A stretch of DNA of 64,000 nt from Rhizobiaceae bacterium (GTDB lineage Bacteria; Pseudomonadota; Alphaproteobacteria; Rhizobiales; Rhizobiaceae), in assembly GCA_905339215.1 (NCBI GenBank), contig CAJPFN010000025.1, forward strand, positions 1-64,000. Reading direction: 5' to 3'. Both the position numbers and the translations under genes were made by a program. Positions within the stretch are counted from its first letter, which is position 1. The number at the start of each line of letters is the position of its first letter. Of this stretch, positions 56,127 to 64,000 are shown in pieces. The notes below the pieces were generated by a model, which was given only the letters and a program-made list of their open reading frames with translations, was not told the origin of the DNA and did not search any database.

Positions 56127-56873
56127 ATGCCGATGCAACGCTCGAATGCCGTCAGGCTCGCGATTGTCGACGACGAGCCCGACATCCGTGGAATTATCGC
56201 CGACTACTTCGTCAAGGACGGCTACGCCGTGAGCCGCTGCTCGTGCGCGGCAGAACTGGACCTCATACTGACTTCCGGGCCGGCCGACCTCGTCATTCTC
56301 GACATCTCCCTGCCGGGCGAAGACGGTTTTTCCATCGCTCGCCGCCTCAGGGCGACCACCGGGACGCCGATCATCATGCTGACCGGCATGGACGGCGTCG
56401 TCGACCGTGTGGTCGGGTTGGAGATGGGTGCCGACGACTACGTGACCAAGCCCTTCGACCTTCGCGAACTGAAGGCCAGGGTGCGGGCTGTTCTGCGCCG
56501 CACCGGTGCTGCGCGGCCGGACGCCTCGGCTGCACCGGTGCCGGCCGCGAGCGGCAAGCGGGTCTGTTTCGGCAAGGTATGTCTCGACCTTGAGCGCCGC
56601 GTCCTGATCGACGAGGATGGTACGGAGATCCGCCTGACCGCCACCGAATTCGACCTTCTCGCGACGTTCGCGCGCAATCCCAACAGGGTTCTGTCGCGCG
56701 ACAGGCTGCTCGATACCGCGCCCGGCCGCGACGACAATCCGTTCGACCGTTCGATCGATATCCGGGTGACGCGCATCCGCAAGAAGGTCGAGGTCGACCC
56801 GGCAAAGCCGCAGATCATTCGGACCGTTCGCAGCGTCGGCTACATCTACGTGCCCCCGAGAGCGGCGGCGTGA
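56127..56873 (+). CDS. OmpR/PhoB-family response regulator
   Basis: The 248-residue protein has a receiver domain (about 8-120) with the acidic pair Asp15/Asp16 (VDDEPD), phosphorylation site Asp59 in VILDISLPGEDG, LTGMDG and Lys108 in YVTKPF. A winged-helix DNA-binding domain follows (about 145-245, with TATEFDLLATFARNPNRVLSR and the ending RTVRSVGYIYV). ATG 56127 has ACAGGGGGAGCG upstream; an in-frame ATG at 56073 is possible. The stop overlaps the kinase start (GTGA), so the pair is coupled. It is divergent from a TetR gene. Confidence 0.92.
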   Translation: MPMQRSNAVRLAIVDDEPDIRGIIADYFVKDGYAVSRCSCAAELDLILTSGPADLVILDISLPGEDGFSIARRLRATTGTPIIMLTGMDGVVDRVVGLEMGADDYVTKPFDLRELKARVRAVLRRTGAARPDASAAPVPAASGKRVCFGKVCLDLERRVLIDEDGTEIRLTATEFDLLATFARNPNRVLSRDRLLDTAPGRDDNPFDRSIDIRVTRIRKKVEVDPAKPQIIRTVRSVGYIYVPPRAAA

Positions 56874-58459
56874 ACGATCTGCCCGCCGCGCCCGACGAGC
56901 AGGCAGCTCAGCGGCTGGAGACTCCGGAGCAGCTTTCCGCCGTCTACGCGGCCGTCGTCGCCTCGGCGCTCGACGCCGTCATCGTCGTCGACGAGCGCGG
57001 GGTGGTGGTCGCCATCAACCCGGCTGCGATCGAGACGTTCGGCTATTCGCGCGAAGCGGCCGTCGGCCGGCGCATCAGCGATCTTATCGTCCCCGACCAC
57101 ATGAAGGACGCGCATGAGGCGGGCATCGCTCGATACCGTGCCACGCGCGAGCCGCACGTGCTTGGGCGTCGGGTCGAGATGGAGGCACGCTGCCGCGACG
57201 GGCGGATCATTCCGGTGGAACTGGCGATCACCGAAGTGGTGCTCCCGGAGGGCCGTTACTTCACGGCCAACCTGCGCGACCTTTCCTCGGCGCGTGCCGC
57301 GGTCGCCGAGATCGAGCGGCAGCGCGAGGCCTTGCATCAGAGCGAGAAACTCGCCGCCATCGGCTCGCTGCTCGCCGGTGTCGCCCACGAGCTCAACAAT
57401 CCGCTTTCCATTGTGCTCGGCCAGTCGACGCTGTTGCGCGAGGAGGCGGCGACGGGGTTTCTGCGCCGCTCTTCGATCGAGCGGACGGAGAAGATAGAGG
57501 CCGCCGCACAGCGATGCGTGCGGGTTGTCCGCGCCTTCCTGGCGATCGCCCGCCAGCGCAAGGCCGAGACGCGGGCCGTCCAGGCGCGGCCGATCGTCAG
57601 CGGCGCCATCGAACTCCTGCGTTACGGTATCGAGAGCAGCGGCATCGTCGTCCGTTGCGACATCCCGGCGGGGCTTCCCGATGTCGTCGCTGATCCCGAT
57701 CAGGTCCAGAACATCCTGACCAACCTGCTGGTCAATGCCACCCATGCGCTCGAGGCCGTCGAGGGTCCGCGCGAGATCCGGGTAAGTGCGATCGAGAGGG
57801 ACGGCAGGCTAAGCATCGTCGTCGCCGACAGCGGCGCCGGCATTCCGCGCGAGATCGCGCAGCGCGTCTTCGACCCGTTCTTCACGACGAAGCCGCAAGG
57901 CGTGGGCACCGGCATCGGCCTGTCGATCTCGCGCGGCCTGGCGGAGGCGCAGGGCGGGACGCTGTCGCTCCTCGAAACCGACATCGGCGCCGCGTTCGAA
58001 CTGAGCCTGCCGACTACCGGTCGCCGCACGGTACCTGGACACGAAGATGCGGCGAAGGCCGCCTCGGCGGCCGTAGGGGAGGACCGTCCCCGCGCCATCG
58101 TCATCGACGACGAGCCGGAAATAGCGTTGCTCCTCGCCGACGCGATGGAGAAGGCCGGCTACCGCTGCGACATGGCGTCGGGTGGCAGCGAGGGCAAGGC
58201 GATGATCGCCGCTGATCCGCTCGGCTACGACGCCATCGTCTGCGACCTGCGCATGCCCGACCTCGACGGGCCGGCCCTGTTCCGCTGGCTGAAGGCGCAT
58301 CATCCGGCGCTGGCGGAAAGGGTGCTGTTCGTCACCGGCGATGCGCTCGGGCCGGTGTCCGGCCGCTTCCTCGCCGAATCCGGACGTCCGGTCCTGGAAA
58401 AGCCGTTCACGCCTGCGGAAGTCGCCGACGTCGTCGAAGCGTTCCCCCGCCGCGCCTGA
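56870..58459 (+). CDS. Hybrid histidine kinase with PAS and receiver domains
   Basis: The 529-residue soluble kinase has a PAS domain (about 25-140, VIVVDERGVVVAINPAA), a phospho-accepting histidine His173 in VAHELNNPLSIVLGQ and the ATPase domain (N-box DPDQVQNILTNLLVNATHAL, GIGLSISRGLAEAQGG). A C-terminal receiver domain carries Asp459 in CDLRMPD. No membrane segment is seen, so it senses a cytoplasmic signal, probably through PAS. The receiver needs an HPt partner or acts as a brake; none is in the window. The start is GTG 56870, overlapping the response-regulator stop. Confidence 0.9.
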   Translation: MNDLPAAPDEQAAQRLETPEQLSAVYAAVVASALDAVIVVDERGVVVAINPAAIETFGYSREAAVGRRISDLIVPDHMKDAHEAGIARYRATREPHVLGRRVEMEARCRDGRIIPVELAITEVVLPEGRYFTANLRDLSSARAAVAEIERQREALHQSEKLAAIGSLLAGVAHELNNPLSIVLGQSTLLREEAATGFLRRSSIERTEKIEAAAQRCVRVVRAFLAIARQRKAETRAVQARPIVSGAIELLRYGIESSGIVVRCDIPAGLPDVVADPDQVQNILTNLLVNATHALEAVEGPREIRVSAIERDGRLSIVVADSGAGIPREIAQRVFDPFFTTKPQGVGTGIGLSISRGLAEAQGGTLSLLETDIGAAFELSLPTTGRRTVPGHEDAAKAASAAVGEDRPRAIVIDDEPEIALLLADAMEKAGYRCDMASGGSEGKAMIAADPLGYDAIVCDLRMPDLDGPALFRWLKAHHPALAERVLFVTGDALGPVSGRFLAESGRPVLEKPFTPAEVADVVEAFPRRA

Positions 58460-58648
58460 TACGCGGCCAATCCGGAAACAAATGAAATAGAAACGACCGT
58501 CGGACGAAACACGTCCGAAAAATCCTTCCACGAATATGGGTCATCGTCGAATTGACGATCGAACTGGCGGGAACTGTTCCCGTCGACTGCAACCCCCTGC
58601 CGAGCGGGCCGAAGGACGGCCGCCGGCACCTCGAATGGAGGAAGTGAA

Positions 58649-58975
58649 ATGTCGAAGATGTCAAAGGCCGTTCTCGGCTTCGCAGGACTGGGTCTCGCCG
58701 CGGCGCTCGCGTTCGGCGCGACCGCCCAGGCTGCCTCGATGAAGGCCGCCACCGGCCCGCAGGACGGCGACTGCAAGGCGACCTACTCCATGGCCGCTGG
58801 CCAGAATCCGGCCGTGGCGCAGGCCCTTTGGGTCGACGCCGTCAAGGCGCAGTACGGCTCCAAGTGGTCGCACTGGGTCGGCGCCAAGAACAAGGCGATC
58901 ATCTTCGTCGGCGGCGGCGCCGCCACGCAGTACCAGGCCCGCGCGATGCCCTGCTTCTACCAGCCGGTGCCCTGA
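58649..58975 (+). CDS. Small secreted protein of unknown function
   Basis: The 108-residue product has a Sec signal peptide (hydrophobic residues about 8-24, ending near AQAAS) and a mature part of about 80 residues. That part has only two cysteines, in DGDCKATY and MPCFYQP, likely to form a disulfide. The middle is rich in Trp/Lys (LWVDAVKAQYGSKWSHWVG) and a glycine patch FVGGGAATQY follows. I recognise no family. A strong GGAGGAAG ribosome site and a very good hairpin after the stop suggest a well-expressed, single-gene transcript. Confidence 0.7.
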   Translation: MSKMSKAVLGFAGLGLAAALAFGATAQAASMKAATGPQDGDCKATYSMAAGQNPAVAQALWVDAVKAQYGSKWSHWVGAKNKAIIFVGGGAATQYQARAMPCFYQPVP

Positions 58976-58991
58976 TCCGGCGAAAGCTACT

Positions 58992-59020
58992 GGCGGGGCC
59001 GGACATCGTCCGGCCCCGCC
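58992..59020 (+). terminator. Strong terminator-type hairpin
   Basis: GGCGGGGCCGGAC (58992-59004), loop ATC, GTCCGGCCCCGCC (59008-59020): a perfect 13-bp stem, 16 bases after the stop of the small secreted protein gene. The stretch after it, GCCTGTCTTA, is only mildly T-rich, but the stem is among the strongest in the window. Confidence 0.75.
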
Positions 59021-59146
59021 GCCTGTCTTACCCCGGCGGAGGCGACCCGAGCTGGGCTGCTTGTTCCCGCAAGGCCGTGATTTGACTTGGCGAGCGCGCC
59101 TGCCGTATCGGTTGACCGTGGGTCAGCGGGCTGGGGGTGAGGTGCT

Positions 59147-60607
59147 TTGTTCCGTTTTCCGATCGTGCTGGCAATGGCGCTGATCGCGCTGTTCGCGACG
59201 AACAATGCGCCGATGGCCGACGAACGCCGCGTCGCGCTTGTCGTCGGCAATTCGGCCTACGAGCAAACGACGCCGCTGCGCAATCCGAAGAACGACGCGG
59301 AGGCAATGACGGCGCGGCTGGAAAAGCTCGGCTTCGAGGTCTTCGGCGGAACCGACCTCGACCGGCGCAGGCTGGTGGAATCGCTGATCCGCTTCGGCCG
59401 GGCGGCCGAACAGGCCGACGTTGCGCTGTTCTTCTCTGCCGGCCACGGCCTGCAGGTGAACGGTCAGAACTACCTCGTGCCGGTCGATGCCATGGTCGAG
59501 TTCGAGGCCGAGATCGACATCTCGCTCGTGTCGCTGTCGCAGATCATGCAACAACTCGAACGCGGCAGCCGCACCAACCTCGTCTTCCTGGACGCCTGCC
59601 GCGACAATCCCTTCGCCAAGGAGATGGCGCGATCGATGAACCGCGCTGCTGTATCGCTGTCGAAGGGTCTCGGCCGCGTCCAGTCCGGCTCCGGCACCTT
59701 CATCGCCTTCGCCACCCAGCCGGACGCAGTCGCCTCCGACGGCTCCGGCGCCAACTCACCCTTCACTTCGGCCCTGCTCAGGCACATTGACAAGCCGGGC
59801 CAGTCGATCTCCGACCTGATGATCGAGGTGCGCAACGAGGTCATGGCCGAGACCGGCGGCAAGCAGGTGCCATGGGATTCCTCCTCGCTCACGGGTCGCT
59901 TCTCCTTCGCGCCCGCGCTGGAACTGGCCGCCGCGCCGTCTTCCGCGCCCGCTGTCTCGGCCTCGATGGAGAAGGAGGCTTACGAGCAGGCCGTCGAGGT
60001 GGGCAGTTGCGGAGCCTACGAAGCCTTCCAGCGTCGCTTTCCCGACAGCTTCTATGCCGAACTCGCCAGGGAGCGCGCGGTCGCGGCCTGCGCGGCGCCG
60101 CAGGCGGTGGCAAGCGCCGAACCCGTCGTTGCGGTCCGCTCGGCGCCGGCGCGGTCCGGAGTCTGCCAGCCCGGCCCGTTCTCGGTCACCTATTGCGCCT
60201 CCTCGGTGCTCAAGTCGCAGAAGGGCAATTTCTATGAACCCGACAAGATGTTCGACGGAAACCGCGACACGGCCTGGGTCGAGGCGGAGGAGGGTGACGG
60301 AATCGGCGAGACGGTGACGCTGCATTTCGGCCGCCAGCGCAAGCTCGCCGGCTTCGAGATCATCAACGGGTACGACAAGAACCAGACCATCTGGTCGGCC
60401 AATTCGCGCATTCGCGAACTCGAAGTCGCCACCGCGACCGGGCCGTCGCTCGAGGTGACGCTCCAGGACGTGCGCGGCGCGCGGCGGGTCGACTTCGACA
60501 AACCGGTCGATACGAACTTCCTCGAGCTCACCATCCGCGGCGTCTATCGCGGCGCCAAGTACCGCGACACCGCCGTCAGCGAGCTCTATCCGGTGTTCGC
60601 CGACTGA
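59147..60607 (+). CDS. Secreted caspase-family peptidase with discoidin-like C-terminus
   Basis: The 486-residue product has a signal peptide (residues about 1-24) and a caspase/C14 domain (about 28-245) with the catalytic dyad His100 in FFSAGHGLQ and Cys151 in FLDACRDNPF. A linker (about 250-350) follows, then a C-terminal domain (about 350-486) with FYEPDKMFDGNRDTAWVE, a sequence pattern like the discoidin or NADase-type glycan-binding fold. The start is TTG 59147 with GAGGTGC upstream; an ATG at the end of the signal is too late. Substrate and role are unknown; bacterial caspase homologs act in development, stress or cell death. It is convergent with the dipeptidase gene. Confidence 0.85.
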   Translation: MFRFPIVLAMALIALFATNNAPMADERRVALVVGNSAYEQTTPLRNPKNDAEAMTARLEKLGFEVFGGTDLDRRRLVESLIRFGRAAEQADVALFFSAGHGLQVNGQNYLVPVDAMVEFEAEIDISLVSLSQIMQQLERGSRTNLVFLDACRDNPFAKEMARSMNRAAVSLSKGLGRVQSGSGTFIAFATQPDAVASDGSGANSPFTSALLRHIDKPGQSISDLMIEVRNEVMAETGGKQVPWDSSSLTGRFSFAPALELAAAPSSAPAVSASMEKEAYEQAVEVGSCGAYEAFQRRFPDSFYAELARERAVAACAAPQAVASAEPVVAVRSAPARSGVCQPGPFSVTYCASSVLKSQKGNFYEPDKMFDGNRDTAWVEAEEGDGIGETVTLHFGRQRKLAGFEIINGYDKNQTIWSANSRIRELEVATATGPSLEVTLQDVRGARRVDFDKPVDTNFLELTIRGVYRGAKYRDTAVSELYPVFAD

Positions 60608-60625
60608 ACTATCGCTTCGGCGCGT

Positions 60626-61354
60626 TCACTCGGCAGTCACCGGAAAGTCGAAGCGGCGGCCGGGAAACGGCTCGCCCGACAGGGTGAAGTGCCACCACTC
60701 GCGCGAATAGTTGACGAAGCCCTCGGCCGCCATCGCCCTGACCAGGCGCGCCCGGTTCTCGGCCGCGCCCGGCGGCAGCGTCGAGAACAGCGTGCGGCTC
60801 CTCTTGTCGAAGCAGTCGAAGCCGGTTCCGAACTCGACCATGTCGGGTGCTGCGGCCCCGCAGGCTGGATCGGCGCCACCGCTTCCGGACTTTACCATGC
60901 CGAGGTCGACGGTCGAGCCGCGCGAATGCGCCGAACGCGCCCCGACATAGCCGGCCGAGACGAGCTGTTCGCGGCGCACGGCGGGAAACCAGCGCGGGTC
61001 CGCCGGGCCACCGGACTTCGTCCAGCGTACCATGTCAGCCACGGCGCGCTCCGGCCGGTAGCAGTCGAAGACGACCAGGCTGAAGCCGTCTGATCTCACA
61101 GTCTTCTGCACCCGAGCCAGTGCCTTCGCCGCCTTCGCGGTCAGGATGCAGGCTGGCCCCTCGTAGCCCGCGAGCCGGCGGCCGACGAAGTTGTCGGTGC
61201 TGGCGTAGCGCATGTCCTGGCGGATCGACGGGTCGATGTCGGCGAGGCGGACGAAGCCGCTGGGAAGATCCTGCGCGCGCGCCGGAACCGACGCTGCGGC
61301 GAGACCGGCGAGGACCGCGAACAAGGCTGCGACGGCGCCCGAAGTCCCTTTCAT
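60626..61354 (-). CDS. Peptidase M15 D-alanyl-D-alanine dipeptidase (VanX/DdpX-like)
   Basis: The 242-residue exported enzyme probably cleaves D-Ala-D-Ala or related dipeptides of peptidoglycan. It has a signal peptide (ending near PARAQD, about residue 28). Zinc ligands are His143 and Asp150 in SAHSRGSTVDLG and His222 in REWWHF, with Glu219 as catalytic base and Arg/Tyr in DCYRPERAV. I chose ATG 61354; a GTG at 61393 is in frame and would give 13 more residues closer to the end of pbpC. It follows pbpC on the same strand, 54 bases apart. It is not an antibiotic-resistance cluster, because no vanA/vanH genes are near. Confidence 0.85.
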   Translation of the reverse strand: MKGTSGAVAALFAVLAGLAAASVPARAQDLPSGFVRLADIDPSIRQDMRYASTDNFVGRRLAGYEGPACILTAKAAKALARVQKTVRSDGFSLVVFDCYRPERAVADMVRWTKSGGPADPRWFPAVRREQLVSAGYVGARSAHSRGSTVDLGMVKSGSGGADPACGAAAPDMVEFGTGFDCFDKRSRTLFSTLPPGAAENRARLVRAMAAEGFVNYSREWWHFTLSGEPFPGRRFDFPVTAE

Positions 61355-61408
61355 CGCGAGTCCGATGGATGTCGTAAAGTCCTGTTTTTCCACGCCAACG
61401 GCCGGACG

Positions 61409-63505
61409 CTATTCGACGAAGACGCGTACGCTGGCGGCGCGGCCAGCGGCGTCGATGACGGTCAGCGTCGACTGGCCGGCGCCGTCCGGCTGCCAGGTCG
61501 CGGTGCGGCGGCGCACCGGGTCCGACAGCGGTCGGCCGTTGGCGAGCCAGCGGAACGGCGCCCGTCCCCCCTGCAGTTTCAGCACCAGCGGCGTCGCCTC
61601 GGCGCCCGCAGCCCCGAGGTCGACACGCGCGCCCTCCGGGGGGAAGACGATGCGCGGCGCCGGCTCGCTCGGCGCGGCGGCGACGCGCTCCTCGAGCGGG
61701 GCGAAACGCTCCATGGTCACCGGCAGTTCGTCGCGGGTCGGCTTGCGCACGCCGGCCGGCGCGGGCGGCAAGGGCACCGCGGCGAGCCCCGACTTGGCGA
61801 AGGCCTCGAACAGGATGGGTGCTGCCGAGGCATAGCCGGACAGGCCCGGCACCGCGCCCGCATCGGCCCGCCCGACCCAGACGCCGATCACGGTGCGGCC
61901 GTCGTAGCCGACCGACCAAGCGTCGCGGTAGCCGTAGGAGGTGCCGGTCTTGTAAGCGATGCTGCGGCGTGCCGCGCCCTCCGGCGGGGTGACGCCCGAA
62001 AGGACGTCGGCAACCTGCCAGGCGGCGTCGGCGGAGAGCACGGCGGCGGCCGGCGCGGTCGCCGTGCCGGCGGGCTCGCTGCCGTCGCGCAGGCCGACGG
62101 CGCGGCCGCGATTGGCGAGGCCGGTATAAAGCTGGACGAGGTCGCGCAGCGACACGCCGACGCCGCCGAGCCCTATGGCGAGGCCGGGCGCCTCGCCGGG
62201 CGGCAGTTTCAGCGTCACGCCGGCCTGGCGGAAGCGGGCCGTCAGTCGCGCCGGGCCGACGGCGTCGAGCAGACGGATCGCCGGCACGTTCAGCGACAGC
62301 TGTAGCGCCTGGCGGACGGTGACGTCGCCCTGGTAGCTCATGTCGAAGTTGCGCGGCCGGTAGCCGGAGAAATCGGCCGGACGGTCCTCGATCATTGTCT
62401 CCTGCGCGACCAGGCCTTCCTCCATGGCGAGCCCGTAGATGAAGGGTTTCAGCGTCGAGCCCGGCGAGCGCACGGCGCGCGTCATGTCGATCCAGCCCGA
62501 ACGGCCCGAGTCGAAGTAGTCGGCGGAGCCGACCGCGCCCAGGATCTCGCCGCTGCGGGCGTCGGCGACGACCAGCGCTACCGAGAGCTTCGGACCGAGC
62601 TTCGTCGCGGCGTCGCGGGCGACTGCCTCCAGCCCCTCCTGGGCGCGGCGGTCGATGGTCAGCTGCAACCGGCTGGCGAAGGGCTGGTTGGCGAGCGCCG
62701 TCGCTGTCGTATGCGCGGCGAGCGCGGGCAGGGGGCGTCTCGCGGCGACGAACTCCTCGGTCGCCGCGCGCGCTGCCTCGGCGGCATCTAGGCGTCCGGC
62801 CGTCACCATCCGGGCGAGCACCCGATCGCGGGCCTTGCGTGCGCCCTCGGGATTGCGGTCCGGCCGGCGGCGCTCGGGGAGTTGCGGCAGGGCGACGAGC
62901 AGGGCCGCCTCGGAGACGGTCAGGCGGCGCGGCTCCTTGCCGAAATAGGCGAGCGAGGCGGCACGTACGCCCTCGAGGTTGCCGCCATATGGCGCAAGCG
63001 TCAGGTAGCGCTCGAGAATCTCGCGCTTGGAGAGCCGCTGCTCGATCTGCACGGCGCGGAAGATCTGCCGCAGTTTGGCGCCGATCGTCCGGTTCTCGCG
63101 CGGCTCCATCAGCCGGGCGAGCTGCATCGACAGCGTCGAGCCCCCTGAGACGATGCGACCGTTGCCGGCGAACTGCACGGCCGCGCGGCCGAGCGCGATG
63201 ACGTCGACGCCGTCATGATCCCAGAAGCGCTTGTCCTCATAGGCGATCAGCATGTCGACGAAACTGCGGTCGACGGCGTCGAGGTCGACGGCAAAGCGCC
63301 AGCGGCCTTCGGGCGTGGCGAAGGCGCGCAGGAGCTGGCCGTCGCGGTCGACGACTTCGGTCGACACGGTGAGGCTGGCGGGCAAGGGCGGCGGGAACGC
63401 TCTGTCCAGCGCCAGGAAACCGCCGGCCGACACGCCCGCCAGCGCCGACCCGCCGGCGGCGCCGTAGCCGAGGAGGCGCAACACGCGTTTGAGCGACGTC
63501 TTCAT
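61409..63505 (-). CDS. pbpC: Penicillin-binding protein 1C
   Basis: Bifunctional peptidoglycan synthase of the PBP1C type, 698 residues, anchored by an N-terminal membrane helix (about 10-32). The glycosyltransferase domain has EDKRFWDHDGVD and GGSTLSMQLARLM. The transpeptidase domain has the SxxK active site in SPGSTLKPF, SLN in LQLSLNVPAIRL and KTGTS. A C-terminal beta-sandwich (BiPBP_C, last about 90 residues) is typical. It is downstream of an alpha-2-macroglobulin gene, as in many Proteobacteria, with a 35-base gap. The start is ATG 63505. Confidence 0.95.
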   Translation of the reverse strand: MKTSLKRVLRLLGYGAAGGSALAGVSAGGFLALDRAFPPPLPASLTVSTEVVDRDGQLLRAFATPEGRWRFAVDLDAVDRSFVDMLIAYEDKRFWDHDGVDVIALGRAAVQFAGNGRIVSGGSTLSMQLARLMEPRENRTIGAKLRQIFRAVQIEQRLSKREILERYLTLAPYGGNLEGVRAASLAYFGKEPRRLTVSEAALLVALPQLPERRRPDRNPEGARKARDRVLARMVTAGRLDAAEAARAATEEFVAARRPLPALAAHTTATALANQPFASRLQLTIDRRAQEGLEAVARDAATKLGPKLSVALVVADARSGEILGAVGSADYFDSGRSGWIDMTRAVRSPGSTLKPFIYGLAMEEGLVAQETMIEDRPADFSGYRPRNFDMSYQGDVTVRQALQLSLNVPAIRLLDAVGPARLTARFRQAGVTLKLPPGEAPGLAIGLGGVGVSLRDLVQLYTGLANRGRAVGLRDGSEPAGTATAPAAAVLSADAAWQVADVLSGVTPPEGAARRSIAYKTGTSYGYRDAWSVGYDGRTVIGVWVGRADAGAVPGLSGYASAAPILFEAFAKSGLAAVPLPPAPAGVRKPTRDELPVTMERFAPLEERVAAAPSEPAPRIVFPPEGARVDLGAAGAEATPLVLKLQGGRAPFRWLANGRPLSDPVRRRTATWQPDGAGQSTLTVIDAAGRAASVRVFVE

Positions 63506-63540
63506 GGCGGCGTCAGCGGTCCTTCGGTCAAGCCCCCGGC

Positions 63541-64000
63541 TCAGTTGGCCTTCACCTCCATCATGCCGGACGCCGTCCGCGCCGAGAATTCGGGACGGTA
63601 CATGTCCTCCACGCTGGCGGCGGGGTGCACGTAGACCCCCGGCGTCACCGCGCGAACCACGTAGGCGACCGTCAGGTCGGACCCCGCGCCCTGTTCGCGA
63701 TTGAACGCCGCGACGAAGCGGTCGTCGCGGAACTCGAGGTGTGCGGCGTCGGTCTGCGGCAGCCAGGAGAAGTTGGCGAGTTGCGCGCTGGAGACGAGGC
63801 CCGGATTGTCGATCTCGAAGCCGGCGGGCAGGAGATCGTTGATCAGCACCCGCGCGCCCCAGTCGTTCAGGCTCACAACCTTGAGAACGACGACGTAGCG
63901 TTCGTTCTGCCGCGCCGCGCTGACGTTGGCCTCGCTGCCGTCGAGCCGGTAATAGGTTCGCGTGATGGTGAAGCCTTCGCCTCCGGCGGGAAGCGGCTGG
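63541..64000 (-). CDS. Alpha-2-macroglobulin family protein (YfhM-like), C-terminal part
   Basis: Only the C-terminal 152 codons are visible; the rest lies beyond base 64000. The frame stays open to the edge (…GGEGFTITRTYYRLDG, RQNERYVVVLKVVSLNDWG), typical of the MG10/C-terminal region of bacterial alpha-2-macroglobulins. These large periplasmic lipoproteins trap foreign proteases and are thought to guard the cell with PBP1C. The final part, LLPAGFEIDNPGLV to FRDDRFVAAF, fits. The thioester region is not in view. It is 35 bases upstream of pbpC and probably in its operon. Confidence 0.85.
   Translation of the reverse strand, partial: QPLPAGGEGFTITRTYYRLDGSEANVSAARQNERYVVVLKVVSLNDWGARVLINDLLPAGFEIDNPGLVSSAQLANFSWLPQTDAAHLEFRDDRFVAAFNREQGAGSDLTVAYVVRAVTPGVYVHPAASVEDMYRPEFSARTASGMMEVKAN

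Noticed and set aside
60626-61354. VanX-like enzyme as vancomycin-resistance gene
   Set aside because: No vanA/vanH ligase-dehydrogenase genes nearby; the family is common in Gram-negative peptidoglycan recycling, and the neighbours are pbpC and alpha-2-macroglobulin.

Overview
This is a GC-rich window with tightly packed genes, many joined by ATGA, GTGA or TTGA overlaps. It most resembles a soil, plant-associated or denitrifying alphaproteobacterium of the Hyphomicrobiales (Rhizobiales), close to the Mesorhizobium/Phyllobacteriaceae group. The main reasons are the adjacent cyclic beta-1,2-glucan genes ndvA and ndvB, the nosZDFYLX gene order, a hut operon with HutG and HutD, and TRAP and peptide ABC transporters. 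This assignment is inferred from gene content, not from a marker gene. I found no rRNA or tRNA gene, CRISPR array, insertion sequence, phage gene, attachment site or replication origin.

Layout. (1) 1-6051: 3' part of a nitrous oxide reductase operon (nosZ partial, nosD, nosF, nosY, nosL, nosX), for the last step of denitrification. (2) 6062-16350: a carboxylate catabolism region on both strands. It holds a frameshifted GMC oxidoreductase, a 3-hydroxyisobutyrate-dehydrogenase-like enzyme, a variant metallo-beta-lactamase-fold hydrolase and a complete TRAP transporter. On the other strand are a divergent TetR regulator, an FAH-family hydrolase and an acyl-CoA synthetase. (3) 16507-21368: a P-type cation ATPase convergent with a UvrD-type helicase. 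(4) 21425-29056: a second, intact GMC oxidoreductase divergent from the histidine-utilisation operon hutI-hutH-hutG-hutU-hutD, with a HutC-type palindrome between them. (5) 29150-33761: a compact operon of a dimethylformamidase-like protein, a class III aminotransferase, a GNAT acetyltransferase and an acetylpolyamine-amidohydrolase-like deacetylase. It looks like an undescribed amide/amine catabolic system.

(6) 33787-46451: an LtaS/MdoB-like membrane phosphoglycerol transferase candidate, then ndvA (cyclic glucan exporter) and ndvB (2840-residue cyclic glucan synthase), together a plausible set for making, exporting and decorating periplasmic glucan. (7) 46597-52134: a family-5 peptide-type ABC transporter operon ending in a translationally coupled L-2-amino-thiazoline-4-carboxylate-hydrolase-family enzyme. 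(8) 52135-58459: a cold-shock gene with a long leader, a small basic protein, a formate/nitrite-type channel, a DUF922 HExxH protein, a globin, a TetR regulator and an OmpR-type response regulator overlapping a hybrid histidine kinase. (9) 58649-64000: a small secreted protein, a secreted caspase-like protein with a discoidin-like C-terminus, and a minus-strand envelope group: alpha-2-macroglobulin (partial), penicillin-binding protein 1C and a VanX-type dipeptidase.

The items most worth following up are the dimethylformamidase-like/aminotransferase/acetyltransferase/deacetylase operon, the phosphoglycerol-transferase candidate beside ndvAB, the thiazoline-hydrolase-coupled transporter, and the P-type ATPase whose M6 ion-site Asp is replaced by Thr. 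All functional names come from reading motifs and family resemblance; no database search was possible.
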